Shown: positions 34,979 through 46,770, counted from the stretch's first letter. The stretch is 64,000 nt of DNA from Manduca sexta (GCF_014839805.1 NC_051123.1:9654727-9718726); one strand, 5' to 3'. Notes: generated by a model not told the origin, from the sequence alone. Program-made: numbers and translations.

Positions 34979-35729
34979 TATATTCGCAGCGTGGTCTGCG
35001 TTGCTGCTTCCGCACGGAATGCGCATGCGCAGATTTGTGTACAGATCGTTGTGACTATCAGGGGTTCATGACATTACTTTTGCGCCTTGATTTATGCATA
35101 CATGCAAAAAAGTTTGTATTAAATGTTACAGGTTGCATAAAAAAGAGCTGTATTAGAAAGACGTGATGTCATAGTATAAGTAATTATTTAAGTAGTTAAT
35201 TAGCATAATATAAGCTGAAAGTAAGTACCTAAGTATATAATGTTGACACTAATCTTACTTGTTAAAATAATGACATAACAGAATATGTTCAAAAAGTTTT
35301 ACCTAAACATCCACAGCCATAAATTATTGATAACTATTCATAAAACAAACAATCGATTTTACACATCGATTTTAAAATCGATACCGAGAAAACAAGAAAT
35401 GTGAAAGTAATTATAATCACACATTACGTAACACCCACGTAACACGAAGAGTGATGGGTCGTGTAATATTCGGAATGCCGACAAAAGATTTATTTAATTT
35501 GCCAAACGACGCTTTAATACCACGTATTAAACCTTGAATTTAATCCGCAGTGAAATAAATTTAGAGGCTTTTTGGAAGTCAAATGTTTTTGCGTACTGTA
35601 ATATTCAGAAAAATCGAAAATGTACTTTTGTTAGATTTAAATATTACAAGTTAATTGGCATCTTATAATTCTTGTTTATGTTGGTACAGATCCCATAAGA
35701 TCGGACTGTAAGGATGATTGTATTTTGAC

Positions 35730-35951
35730 TTCGTATGTTTACGCGAATGTAAGACATCGAATTAACACTAATTTTCGGATTGCGTAATAGGATTTTGTAT
35801 TTAATTTAATGTAGGTAAATATTGTAACTGACTTTTTGGACAATCTACACATCAGTCCGCCCCGTGACCGTGAAGGCGTGTCTTCGAAACGTCGGGAGAA
35901 TATTAAAATACAAAAACCGAGATAAAATATGAAAATTTGATTTATTTTTAT
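35730..35951 (+). repeat. snapback repeat, both arms, diverged left arm
   Basis: The left arm has GTTTACGCGAATGTAAGAC and the fold region CATCAGTCCGCCCCGTGACC. The right arm has GTCTTCGAAACGTCGGGAG, AAAACCGAGATAAAATATG. The inner part of the left arm is replaced by unrelated sequence. Confidence 0.6.
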
Positions 35952-36135
35952 AATTACGTTTATTCAATTAGGGACCCCTCAGATAAAAGATTAAAATAGC
36001 CCTTATGACTCAACCAGACTATTAAAGTTCTCCATAGTCAGGGGAAACTACAGAAGGTTTCAAAACGACAAAACACGATATGTACTATATACGTAAAGCC
36101 CTATAAGGAGTAATCATTGTGTACGGCTCATATTG

Positions 36136-36338
36136 TCTATACATATAAAACAAAGCCCCTAAAGGCTGTCTGTCTGTATGTGTTCGATTTTCTCAAAATC
36201 TACTGAACGGATTTTTATGAAATTTGGTATGGAGATAGTTTAAGACCCTGGGAAGGTTATAGGCTTTCTATCCCGGGAAACTATATATCGGGACCCGGAA
36301 AGCTCCTTCACGCGGGTGAAGCCGCAAGCAAAATCTAG
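36136..36338 (+). mobile_element. short non-autonomous Helitron
   Basis: Starts TCTATACATATAAAACAAAG and ends CAAAATCTAG before host T. The base before TC is G here, not the usual A. The 3-prime end has a CGCGGGTGAAGCCGC hairpin. Inside are ATTTTCTCAAAATCTACTGA, TTTGGTATGGAGATAGTTT and TATCCCGGGAAACTATATAT, shared with the copy at 62641-62841. Length 203 bp. Confidence 0.8.
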
Positions 36339-37982
36339 TACTTATATAAATGCTTCTTTGCGAATATATTTGAGAAAATATGAATATAATCTCTGAAATC
36401 TGACACGGTGTTACACAACCGCGTTAATTAAATCGCGTCGGCAATTAATCTAAAGTTTTTACATTACATTCATATTTCTATTATAATATCGTGTTGCGTA
36501 AATGTCTTCCTCGTTCATTATAATTTTATCTATAAAAAACTTATCTGTTTGGTTGAATATGGTATATAGAATATTTTGATTTTATTAATAGTATACTTAA
36601 ATGAAATCAAAATATAGGCTTTTTGACTCTATTACCAGCTATTAAAGATGTCTTTCAACGGATATGCCCCCGTAAATGGGCCTCTTGATTTCATAAATAT
36701 CTTACAATGGTGAAGTCCTAAGTGGCTAAGAATTTATAGTATAAGGAAGGAAGAATCTTCTCACGTGTGTATTGTATTTTTTTTTTAATTTGATCTATTT
36801 ACCAATCTCTAGATGCTCTAGCATCTGAACATATTGACGCGCAGGCGCGCTATTAACCACCGTGAGGTCAATGACTTGCTCCTCTTCAAAGAAAATATAA
36901 CCTCTATAATAACCCATCTTAAAAAAGTTAACAATAATGCTGGCCAGTACTTTTTTTTATTTTATTCCATAATCAAATAGATAGCGAGGTGGCCAGATGT
37001 AATATTCGCTTTTTTTTCTTAAGAGGTTGTTACGTGTTGTTAATAAAAAATCTAAAACGAGAACTATTGCTAAGCTCCCTAATTAGATATTTTCGACATT
37101 GTTATGTAATACTGACAGGTTCGCAAGTAGATCAAAATTGTATCGAAAATTGTACGCATATTAAATAGACAACTTTCGCTTGCAGGTTTTTGGTCTCAAT
37201 ACGCAATAAGAAATAGAGTTCCGTTTAAAGTATTACTTTAATACAGATAACATATTAATACGGCTTTAGTTATATTTTGACTAAGGTGTCAACCCCAAAT
37301 TGGTAAGATAAGAGCATAAGAAGAGTGACATATTGAAAAGGTTTGATTAACTTCATTAAGATATCTGACGGAACGGAAATATCGCTAGAAGAAACAAAAA
37401 GTATTTTAAGTAGACGGACTGTTGCATCTATTGCAACTTTGCTTATCACTTCAGATGTTGGCGTTGCTATAAGATCTTAAATGATATAAATGTTTGTATT
37501 CAGTGGTCATGGACACATCAGCCTATTCAAATATAATCAGTTTAGAAAATATCTCGTCTAATGATGTACGTAATAATGTTTCAAAGCTAACAAGAAGTCA
37601 TTGAACTATTCTGTAATTTTATTAGACTATAAACACTTTTTTGTTTTCGCTTTAAGCGCTTGTGTACCTAGTAGAAGTATTTCAAATTTGGAATCCATAG
37701 ACTCGTACAATAAAAAAATCCGTTAAATTATAACTGACCTTTGCAAACTATAAAAACCCGCTATGTTGTTTATGGTATTGTGCATTCATTAATTGATCAG
37801 AGGAGAAAGTGAATCGAACGGTGAAATAAATCGGAAATTGCGAGTTACGAAGCGGAAATAAGGTAAACACGCGTGCTGTAACACAAACATGGCGTCCGCA
37901 CGTATTAATGATACGTTGGCGCCATTTCACTTACCTTCCTTTGACATAAGGAGCCGGTTTTAAAAACCTAATGGCGAATATA
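36339..37982. other. no feature recognised
   Basis: AT-rich sequence. A modestly GC-richer stretch at 37790-37940 includes a GGCGCCATTT motif, but I see no splice-bounded frame. Confidence 0.4.
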
Positions 37983-37990
37983 CTAGATAG
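37983..37990. repeat. left 8-bp target duplication (CTAGATAG)
   Basis: CTAGATAG directly precedes the left terminal inverted repeat of the hAT-like element and is repeated exactly at 39717-39724. Confidence 0.85.
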
Positions 37991-38281
37991 TAAGGCTCGA
38001 CCGAGACGGGTTTTTCAATCTCGGCCGAGACCGAGACCGAGACCGAGAATGAAATAAAATCTCGGCCGAGACCGAGAACCGAGACCGAGAATAGACAAAT
38101 CAAATAAACTATGAAAAATTTGTTAACTGTATACTACAGTAGGCACTGTTTTATAAAAAAAACCGCTTAACAATCAAAGTCAATAACATAATACAGTGTA
38201 AACATTTTTTTTCGGTATTTTCACCCTTCAAAGAGTGTCTCCTTTTATCGTACAAGTAATAACTCAGCAAAACAATACTTA

Positions 38282-38541
38282 TAAAAATAATTTTAACAAA
38301 AAATTTAACCGCCTTCAAAAACCACTCAAAGCCAAAAATAATTTCACATAACAGGTAGGTATGTGAGGTATATAGGAAATTTAGATCATACATGGACTAT
38401 GCAACAAATATAGCTTAACTAGCAATTTTAATTAGGCACCGACTCCAAAATTGGTATCCAATATATACCTGTTACGTGAAATTATTTTTTGGTTTTGAGT
38501 GGTTTTTGAAGGCGGTTAAATTTTTTGTTAAAATTATTTTT
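38282..38541. repeat. long inverted repeat inside the hAT-like element
   Basis: The arm at 38282-38357 (GCCTTCAAAAACCACTCAAA, ATAATTTCACATAACAGGTA) is matched by its complement at 38466-38541 (TACCTGTTACGTGAAATTAT, TTTGAGTGGTTTTTGAAGGC), with about 108 bp between. It may be a separate MITE nested in the host element. Confidence 0.8.
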
Positions 38542-38574
38542 ATTTTTTGATTTTTTGTGTTAGTAAAAAATAGA

Positions 38575-38995
38575 CCGTCTCGATGGCGTGTTTCACTCAC
38601 GATACGACTATCGCACTGAGGAGTTACACCTCTGAGTACCCCTGAAAAGGGGAAAAGGTGTGATGCTATATATATTGTATGTAAGAAGTAGATTCAAGCA
38701 AACCTAACGCAAAAACACAACTGATATATTTCGATCATAGTACAACTATTGCGCTGTGGTGTTACATCTCTGCCTACCCCTAAATATGGGGAAAAGGTGT
38801 GATGCTAAATACATATATGTATGCATGTAAGAAGTAGAGTCAACTAAACCCAACCCAAAAACACAACTGATATGTTTCACACACAGACTATCGCGCTGAA
38901 ATGTTACGCCCTTGCCTACCCCTGACACTCGGAAAAGATGTTATGTTATATGTATAAGTATATGAGAAGTACACTCAACCAAACTGAATGCAAAA
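38575..38995. repeat. three diverged tandem repeats of about 140 bp
   Basis: The landmark GGAAAAGGTGTGATGCTA occurs at 38651 and 38790, and as GGAAAAGATGTTATGTTA at 38931, so the spacing is 139 and 141 bp. Units share a CTATCGC, GTTAC, CTACCCCT, AAGAAGTA, AAAACACAACTGATAT order. The third is the most diverged. Confidence 0.75.
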
Positions 38996-39295
38996 ACATA
39001 ACTAAAAACGTCATAGGAAAGCAAAATTCGCGATTTCGTTTTTTAGGACGACATAATTATTCTAGTTTTATAGTTTTAAAACCAAACTACTGAAGCGATG
39101 TTGAAAAAAATTATGGGACCAATCTGGAGAGAAATTCTTTCGAATAAAAAAAAATTTCCAAATCGGTTCATAAATGAGCGAGTTCTGAGGTAACAAACAT
39201 AAAAAAGAAAAAAAAACATTCCCGTTGAATTGATAACTTCCTCCTTTTTTTGAAGTTTGTTAAAAAGTACTTACATTTATACAATTTATACGATG

Positions 39296-39381
39296 TATTA
39301 AATATTGGATCCCACTGCTGGGAACATCTCTCCTTTACTACTGAGAGGGTTTAGGCATTCACCAAGCTGGCCTAATGTGGG
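39296..39381 (-). mobile_element. SINE family A fragment nested in the hAT-like element
   Basis: The + strand reads GGATCCCACTGCTGGGAACA, CTACTGAGAGGGTTTAGGC, AGCTGGCCTAATG, the reversed 3-prime end of the family A SINE. Confidence 0.65.
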
Positions 39382-39716
39382 TTTGTTACTTACTTTTATT
39401 AACTACAATATTTTAACTAATTTCTATTTAACAATAATGGCTAAATAAACCGTGAACGAACGGCGCGAAGGCGGCCGCAGTTCACCAACTGGGACTCCAA
39501 CCAATCACAACGCAGACTGCCTACTCACTCACTCACACCGAGCGACGAATATGGCCGCGCGCTGATTTGAATCTCATTTTGTTCCGAACAAAGTTTCTCG
39601 GCAATTGCCGAGAATCTCGGCGGTTTTTAGCCGAGAACCGAGACAAAATTCTCGGCTGGATTTATCGCCGAGAATGCCGAGACCGAGACCGAGACCGAGA
39701 TCTCGGTCGAGCCTTA

Positions 39717-39724
39717 CTAGATAG
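39717..39724. repeat. right 8-bp target duplication (CTAGATAG)
   Basis: Exact copy of 37983-37990, directly after the right inverted repeat. Confidence 0.85.
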
Positions 39725-40804
39725 GTTTCTTTTATACGAGAGTTTTTCTGGTTCGAGAAATTTGTTTGTTTGTGTTAAGCTTATTCTAAAGGTCATCAAT
39801 ATATCTAACTCTTGATTAGATACTTGTGGAGTATAGACGAATAGTTATGAACACGAGCGTGTAAACTGCTTATTCGGGTGTATTCGTTATTCAAAATTCA
39901 GACACATTCGTGCACGAATTATTCGCCAAGTTCGGCGAATTGTTTGCGGATAGTCTAAATGAGGCATTAGATATCTGTGGTGCTGTAGATGTTTATCAAA
40001 GATCATTAGGTGTAAAATATTTATTCGTTTGCTCTGTCATAGTATAAAATGGCTGCATGTGCACGGCTGTCCGGTTTGAAGGACATTTTAGTTGACGAAA
40101 GTATCTCCGGATGTCGAACGTAATCTAAAGGACGGCTTAGATGACCAAGAAAACTTGCAGTAGTCGACCTCCGCAAGAATTTTTTCCATGTCAATAAGCA
40201 TAGGAAGCTGACTTCTGCAAATTTGGAAGCTTGCAGAACTTGTATAGAATAATTGAAATATTGTTACTAGTATACGCATCTAGAAGTTCTTGCCCAATAT
40301 ATTGCTGTTAGAATTTGCTCGGCTAAATTTAGTGATTGGAAGTTGCCAGGTGTTGATAATATTTATGGGCATCAGGCGAGCAGCTTGCTCGTCTAATCAT
40401 TCATCTAATTTGTAACTCAATGCAATGTACAGCTTTAGGTGCAATTGACCAGTGGCGTTTACTATCAGTATCTATTTCAAAAATTAATTGGAATGCAAAT
40501 TGTTTGTTAACGGCATGCATTAAACAAATTGCTAGTCATTGCAATAATGACATGTAATATGTCGTAATTTGTGTGTGAGATACGTACGATGGAGTCATAC
40601 GAGTAAATTATGTTAAAATTTGGATGATGTAAGCCAAGTTTTCGATGACATTACAGACAAAAGGAAAGTAAATTGTATGATGAATGGAAAGAGAGCGAAT
40701 AGACGTAGTAAACGGAGATAAACGGAGTTTTTATTCATTGTATTATCTTATATGTAATTAAATTGTAACAGGCCAATGTCTGTACATTATAAATACATAT
40801 TAAA
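39725..40804. other. no gene recognised; small repeat E-like scrap
   Basis: The stretch at 40365-40400 (GGGCATCAGGCGAGCAGCTT) resembles the 3-prime end of repeat E. Otherwise I see no exon or transposon end. Confidence 0.35.
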
Positions 40805-40975
40805 ATTATAACCAGTGTAACTGCTGGACATAATAAGACATAACACCTCATGTCTCAGGATATCAAAAAATAATTTGTAATTCAAAGTGTTGGATGGTGT
40901 TTCTACTATTTATGGGCTGTTGTATCGCTTACCATCAGGCGAACGGCAAGCTCGTCTCGTCACTCAAAGCAATAT
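40805..40975 (+). repeat. interspersed repeat E, downstream part
   Basis: ACCAGTGTAACTGCTGGACA, AACACCTCATGTCTCAGGAT, TTGGATGGTGTTTC and GCTTACCATCAGGCGAACGG, CAAGCTCGTCTCGTC in order. It shares its second half with 19850-19945 and continues the family whose upstream part is at 33227-33410. Confidence 0.65.
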
Positions 40976-41420
40976 TTTTTTTATAGCAATGTCAATACTA
41001 CTAGCACAATAACAGGACCTAAACAGGTTAAACTTGCGGTTAAAAGACCAGTTAAAGATCACAGGTTGGTGAGTGAATGAAGTCATTTCCTGATAGAGTA
41101 AATTATTTAGTTGGAAACAACTTGATAACACTGTTTAATGTTAATGTACACTTTCATGATTAGCTGGTTCGAGAAGTGCTTATTTTGTTTAGACGAACCG
41201 ATTTTTTTTGGTCTTTTACAGACGACCGATTTTTATTGGTCCGACGAAAATCGTATTCCAAAATATGGTATCTACATGTAAAGGTGGCGTTAGTCAAATT
41301 GAATCTTATAGAGTTGACATGTTCAGAATGGTGGAGACATTAATTAAAATTTTTATACATTATCTTGAATTTTGATCAAAATATATACGAACTACATATT
41401 TTATGTAATAACTATTATAT

Positions 41421-41618
41421 GAATTGTCGTCTGCTTAAACGGCGAAGGAAAATACCGTGAGGGAACCTGCATACCTGAGCAGTTCTCTATACGAATTTTG
41501 AGTGGGTTGAAGTCTACCAATCCGCATTAGGCCAGCGTGGTGGACTAAGGCCAATCCCTCTCAGTAGTAGAGGAGGCCAGTGCCCAGCAGTGATACAGGG
41601 CTGATATTATATTATTAT
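41421..41618 (+). mobile_element. SINE family A, 5-prime truncated
   Basis: It begins within the body (AAACGGCGAAGGAAAATACC), keeps GAGGGAACCTGCATACCTGA, GAAGTCTACCAATCCGC, GTAGTAGAGGAGGCC and the ACAGGGCTGATATTATATTA tail, but lacks the polymerase III head. Confidence 0.8.
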
Positions 41619-42229
41619 ATGGTAGACTGGCTACACAAAATCGGACCGACAAAAATCGGTTTTGATTTTAGAAGCCGCTCCCCCAATTTCTTCGCGGACA
41701 GCAAATTCTATCTATGTCATTTCCGCTGTTTATACGTCCATCACACATGCTCTGTTATATAACCGTTACATAACCATTATCTTAACCATCGTTAGCAATA
41801 AGAGCGATATAATTATAGACGGAATATATTGATCCGATTATTTATTCACTATTAATTTGCTTATAACTTTTATTTTATGATGATACCGGAACTAATATTA
41901 ATTGGTGTCAAATGGTATATTAGAAATACAATTTACATATAGATTGCTAGTGATGGTTGTAAATTTAAAAAGAAATGCAGTTGATTTTAGTAAACATAGA
42001 GTATTTTTCGCCGTGTGTGTGAGTGTCTAATCTCCAATGACAAGGGCTAAAAAGGTATTAAATAACTTGAAATATAGACATTGGAAAATGTTCCTTCGGA
42101 TGAAAAGAGGTTGCAAAAAGATTATAAAAAATCATAAATAAAAATTAATTTGTTTTTTTTTTGGACTTCCAACGCCTTGCATATTAGAATAACGACAAAC
42201 TATTTTTAGAATAAACATATAATATGCAC

Positions 42230-42440
42230 CATAAATACTTACTGCGTGTTAAACAGTTTTTTGGGTCAACATGTTCCGTTCCGTCCCTTATAATGAAAAT
42301 ATAAGGTCCATATTCCATAATACAGATATTGGGTTGGTTTGTTAATACACAAGCATGAGAATATGTGAAAGGTGTGCAGCCGAGCGTTCCAGCTACCGTT
42401 CTTATTATGTCGAGCAATCGTCTCGCGACTACCGAATTAT
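42230..42440 (-). other. candidate orphan exon (speculative)
   Basis: On the minus strand a frame is open for about 70 codons from near 42460 to a GCA|GTAAGTAT donor-like site at about 42238-42245. Part of it reads GTLGCTPFTYSHACVLTNQP and IMEYGPYIFIIRDGTEHVD. The composition is more protein-like than neighbouring frames. However, no convincing acceptor with a pyrimidine tract is seen upstream, no family is recognised, and no partner exons are visible. It could be an old transposon fragment. Confidence 0.2.
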
Positions 42441-42844
42441 TGTCTATGTTCTGCTTTTCATCTTATGCCGTGTTTGCAGTTTAGTTTTAAATGGTCTTTG
42501 TTCATCTATATTTCGCTACAAATATAGATTCTTAAATAAATTTTGCGTTCTATTAATATTATGTTCATTTTTTTATGTTGACCAAGACCTGTTCGTTCTT
42601 TAGTTTTACTGAACGATTTTTTGCTTCGTCTCATCAATTTTGTCACAGACTACACTCGCAAATGTTGTGATTTTTTACTAAGGTCTCCAGTAATGACTAT
42701 CTGTTGGCCCTTTATATAATAACATCTATCAATCTTTATTGGCACAGAAGGGTAATAGAAGTTAAAAAGGTAGATTTATACGTCAGATATTAAAAGCAAA
42801 AATGCAAGTGAATGAATCTATTCTAGTCGAATATCGGGCACGGC

Positions 42845-42995
42845 GGCCAATCACAAGGGAGATCAGCCAATTACTATAGTGTAAGTTACTATAGATATAG
42901 TGCACAAGAGTGTGTGCAATACACAGGTGCACTCTCTATTCCTTCACTGAGACGGCAATCCGACATTATTGGAGGGATCTGGCGCACTACAAACA
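42845..42995 (-). repeat. unclassified dispersed repeat D, minus copy
   Basis: The complement contains AATGTCGGATTGCCGTCTCA, GAGAGTGCACCTGTGTATTG and TTGGCTGATC as at 11990-12160. The two copies are inverted relative to each other. Confidence 0.6.
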
Positions 42996-43514
42996 ACTTT
43001 ACGTGCCTGAAAAGTTCAAATACTTAATAGAAAACATGATAGTAATTGCTAAAGGGCCTTAGCCACGTGGCTATAATGAAATAAATATGTAGTCAATTGT
43101 CACGGTGCTGTGAAGACACTATTAGCGCTATTTTAACATTAGGCGATGGCCAACATAGTTTACATAATATCTTAGAGGTCGTGATTTTATGATTTTCGCC
43201 TTTTTATCAAAATTTTTCCTAAGTTTCAAGAGTTAATCTATAGATTTTAGTGAGTAAAAACAGAGGTTATGAAAGGTTAACTTATCTTTCGCAATGGAGG
43301 ACTTAAAGACAATATACTGTAAAACTGATAGTAAAAGTAAAACGACTGGCGAGTTACAATGTGGTCAACGAGATTGCAAGAGAAGTCATTACTCACTTCT
43401 TTCTGCAAGTTTTATTTTCCTAAAAGGCTTGGTGTATTAATATTTATTGTCATAATCATCAGGTGATTCGTTTGTTTGTATGAACTATTTACTTAGTATG
43501 TACTTAATTGTTTT

Positions 43515-43668
43515 ATGATTTCTTATGTTTACGCGAATGTTAGACATTAAAATAAAACTATTTTCTGGATGTCACGGAGCGAACTACGAAGGCTTCGAAG
43601 TCTTCGAAACGTCCGGAGAAACTTATAGTATAAAAACCGCGATAGAATCCACAAAATAGTTTATTTTA
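43515..43668 (+). repeat. snapback repeat, internally deleted
   Basis: The left end GATTTCTTATGTTTACGCG, AATGTTAGACATTAAAATAA leads, after a short fold region, to GTCTTCGAAACGTCCGGAG, AAAACCGCGATAGAATCC and ATAGTTTATTTTA. Most of the left arm beyond ACTATTTTCTGGAT is gone. Confidence 0.65.
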
Positions 43669-43740
43669 AAATATCAAACTTCTAAAAGTTTGATCGATTT
43701 CGCGATTCGAATTCCACAATTCCCAGACTATGCCGCGCTG

Positions 43741-44064
43741 TAATAATTTAATAATAAAATCAGTCCTGTATTATATACTGTCTACTACTCCTGAGAGAGG
43801 TTAGGACTTAGTTCACCACGCTGGCCTAATGCGCATTGGTAGATTTCACATACCCTCAAAATTCCTATAGAGAACTTCTCAGGTATGCAGGTTTCCTCAC
43901 GATGTTTTCCTTCACCGTTAAAGCGAGCGATAATTCACAAAGAATACATACATAACTTTAGAAAAGTCAGAGGTGTGTGCCCTTGGGATTGGAACTTGCG
44001 GACATTCGTCTCGGTAGTCCATTCCACAACCAATTAGGCTATCGCCGCTGCTAATAATTTAATA
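43741..44064 (-). mobile_element. SINE family A, full length with 13-bp target duplication
   Basis: The + strand reads from ATCAGTCCTGTATTATATAC through GTTTCCTCACGATGTTTTCC to ATTAGGCTATCGCCGCTG, the complete reversed family A. TAATAATTTAATA is repeated exactly at 43741-43753 and 44052-44064, the target duplication made by LINE-assisted retroposition. The B box complement is changed (GGGATTGGAACTTGC). Of the SINEs here this is the best evidence of an intact insertion. Confidence 0.9.
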
Positions 44065-45882
44065 CTTAATACTTACTTATAATGATTTTCGACGAATACG
44101 ATAACTACCTCTCTCCAAAATCGTAAGGATTAATCTAAACCGAATTATGAGCTCTATAACTAAGTTTGCTAGCTTGTGCGCAAATGTCGTTTATTACATA
44201 TGTACATAATAGGTACATATATCAACAACTAATGCAATGGATATCAATTTACAATATACGCCGGAGAATTCGATACACAGCGCGTAGTGTCACATTACGA
44301 TTAACTTTTTGTTCGAACACTAGACAATACGATCGGATTATGTAAATGTGTAATGAAAACGATTTACGCGCGTCATTCTACGTTTAAATGTTTTGTGTTT
44401 ATATTTTTATTGAACCTTTGTGACATCTTTAACGTTTTTTTTTTATATTTTATGTCAAATTATCAAAATATTTTTTTGTTTTATCTGCGATTTGTAGGTT
44501 AGATGATTTATAAATATTTAGTCAAATTGAATATATAACATCAAAATTGTATTGTGATATGTAGACTTACTATATAGATTACTCGCGACTGGCCAAACTG
44601 CATGGACAGTGAGCATTATATTCAAGTATATAGAAGTCATGATATTTGTATTTTGTATATTATATTATATTTTCTTTTCGATAATTTATATTTTGATGTA
44701 TGACAGAACATCAATCACTATTTTAACATGATAGCTATCTCACCGATAACTTGAAATACACATTATAATCATTCACAATATCTTTATAAACTTTTGATAG
44801 TATTTCTACTTAGTGCTTACCATTTGGTAGTCGACGAAGTTTATCATCAGGCGAACGACATGTCCTTTGTAAAAATAATAAGCCTGTTTTAGATGTGTTC
44901 CATCGTTAATTCAAATTCAAAATTAGAATACAATACCCGATCCTATACTCTGATAATATTATCGATGCGCGTGCCACACCATAAACACGTTATCGTCACG
45001 TTTTTTATCGATATAATTATGATAATCGATACTCAATAAATTTAATGACGGAAGATGCCAATGCTTGTATCCTTAATTTTTATTATTGTGATTTTTTATT
45101 TGGCTAGTATTTTTTTATTAAGTAAAGTATGTCGCATGAAACGAAAAATATCGCAAATATAATGAAATTTTCTAAAAATCTGAAATCACAATATTGTCTT
45201 TTAATAATTTATGAAACACCATTGGTTAGTTATAGGTTTTTTTTAAGTTAGCCAACTTAAACATTAGTGTTTAATGAGCTCATACAACATCCTTTATTAT
45301 TTGAAGACAACACCCCAACCAAATAAAATGTATGTAACGTCATATTTTTGCGTTGCGCCTGCGCATCCTTTGATATGTTTACCGAACTATTTCTTTTAAG
45401 TTAAGAGACGTTTAGTGCATAAAAATAATTTGCATTATTTTATTTTTTCGCGTAAAGAAAGCCCACTCACTCACGGAATATTTTCATAAGTATGGAGGCA
45501 CCAACATTCAATTACACAAAGTCATTACAGCTCACACGCTAAAGGTTTAGTCACACAGCCGCACAGGGATTAGACAGTGACAGGGCAGTGAGCATCAAAA
45601 AACACAATTTATGTGGTATCGTATACGTCTAATCTTGAGTTTAGTACGTACTTTTTAATATTTATATCTTGGCTTGTTTATTCAGGTCAATGTACAATAC
45701 AATGCCAACTTAATGTCGAATTAATGAGAATGTGCCTCTACGGTCGCCCGAATTGTGCTTATACTCCTAGACATAGCCTGACTGAATGCAATAGAGTTTA
45801 TAATTTAAGTCATGTACTTATCTAATAACACAGTGGTTCATTTTGAAAAGATAATTTCCGTCTCCCATTAGCATATAATCTA
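44065..45882. other. no gene recognised
   Basis: AT-rich. A TTTATCATCAGGCGAACGAC scrap at about 44838-44860 resembles the 3-prime end of repeat E. Nothing else is supported. Confidence 0.4.
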
Positions 45883-46160
45883 CTACCGACCCGCCCCGGC
45901 TTCGCACGGGTGCAATGCTGATACTAAATACACTACGGAAAAACTGTGAACGTTGTATATAAAAACATAGCGGCCCGCTCTGGCTTCGCACGGGTATAAC
46001 ATAACAAAATAACATTATTTCTCCACTATTTAATGGATGTTATTATTATTGAATCACTCTATCTATTAAAAAAAACCGCATCAAAATCCGTTGCGTAGTT
46101 TTAAAGATTGAAGCACACATAGGGACAAAGAAAGCGACTTTGTTTTATACTATGTAGTGA
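45883..46160 (-). mobile_element. non-autonomous Helitron with two stacked 3-prime ends
   Basis: On the minus strand it starts TCACTACATAGTATAAAAC at 46160 after host A. It contains an internal CCCGTGCGAAGCCAGAGCGG, GCCGCTATG, then ends about 90 bp later with a second CCCGTGCGAAGCCGGGGCGG, GTCGGTAG (a worn CTAG). The element at 58642-58938 on the other strand has the same two-terminus structure, so the composite form was itself copied. Confidence 0.75.
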
Positions 46161-46544
46161 TTAATTGCTGTGCTTACTTGCCTGACTTCAATTGCTCGGC
46201 CCTGACACGGGACCTACACGGCTGTATGCGACTGAATCTTTGCCTCGTCATTACCTTAATTGTAAAAATTAATCCATTCTTTTCCTTGACTGACTCGTTA
46301 GTTAAACCAAGTGATTAGGATACTTCTGATCACATAGAGATTGTTCCACATGACTTCCTTAATGTCTGACGTCCATCATGTCAAGTAACGCACAGTGACT
46401 TTTGGAATGATAAGCGACTAAAAACACCATTAAACGTCAGTGTTGGTCACGCTAGTCATTCCATTGCAAACGCGTAGAGACGGCACTATTATGATACTGA
46501 TGTGCGTTAGACATTTTCTACTAGGATGGGTAGTCTGTCTTAAT

Positions 46545-46770
46545 ACTTTTGCCGGTGGTTGGGTACATTTTATATCCGCCTGGACAGCGATCATCGCGCA
46601 CAAGGTTAAAACCCGCCATAGTGGCCCACGTAAGTGAGTTGCGTTCCGGAATCAGCCTGTGTAGATCCGGTTCCAACAGCATAGTTGTGTCGACTGTCGA
46701 GGGGTAATCATCTCTCGTCAATCGACATTCTATTGGACCCCACTCCACTTGAATCAGGTGCAGTGGGGTC
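46545..46770 (-). repeat. unclassified dispersed repeat, copy 2 (inverted)
   Basis: The complement reads CACTGCACCTGATTCAAGTG, GAGTGGGGTCCAATAGAATG, ATTGACGAGAGATGATTACC and matches 2418-2655. The 90-codon minus frame over it is incidental. Confidence 0.6.

Larger units (their letters stand above)
37991..39716. mobile_element. composite non-autonomous hAT-like transposon, 1726 bp
   Basis: The ends are perfect 16-bp inverted repeats, TAAGGCTCGACCGAGA and its complement, flanked by exact 8-bp duplications (CTAGATAG). The 8-bp duplication indicates the hAT superfamily. Just inside both ends are clusters of CCGAGA repeats, of the kind hAT transposases bind. No transposase frame remains. The interior is a patchwork: a 76-bp-arm inverted repeat (38282-38541), three 140-bp repeats (38575-38995), a repeat fragment (39165-39265), a SINE scrap (39296-39381) and a GC-rich block near 39450-39560. 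It is non-autonomous. Confidence 0.85.

Noticed and set aside
39567..39815. + strand frame with RDRDRDRD
   Set aside because: It comes from the CCGAGA subterminal repeats of the hAT-like element.
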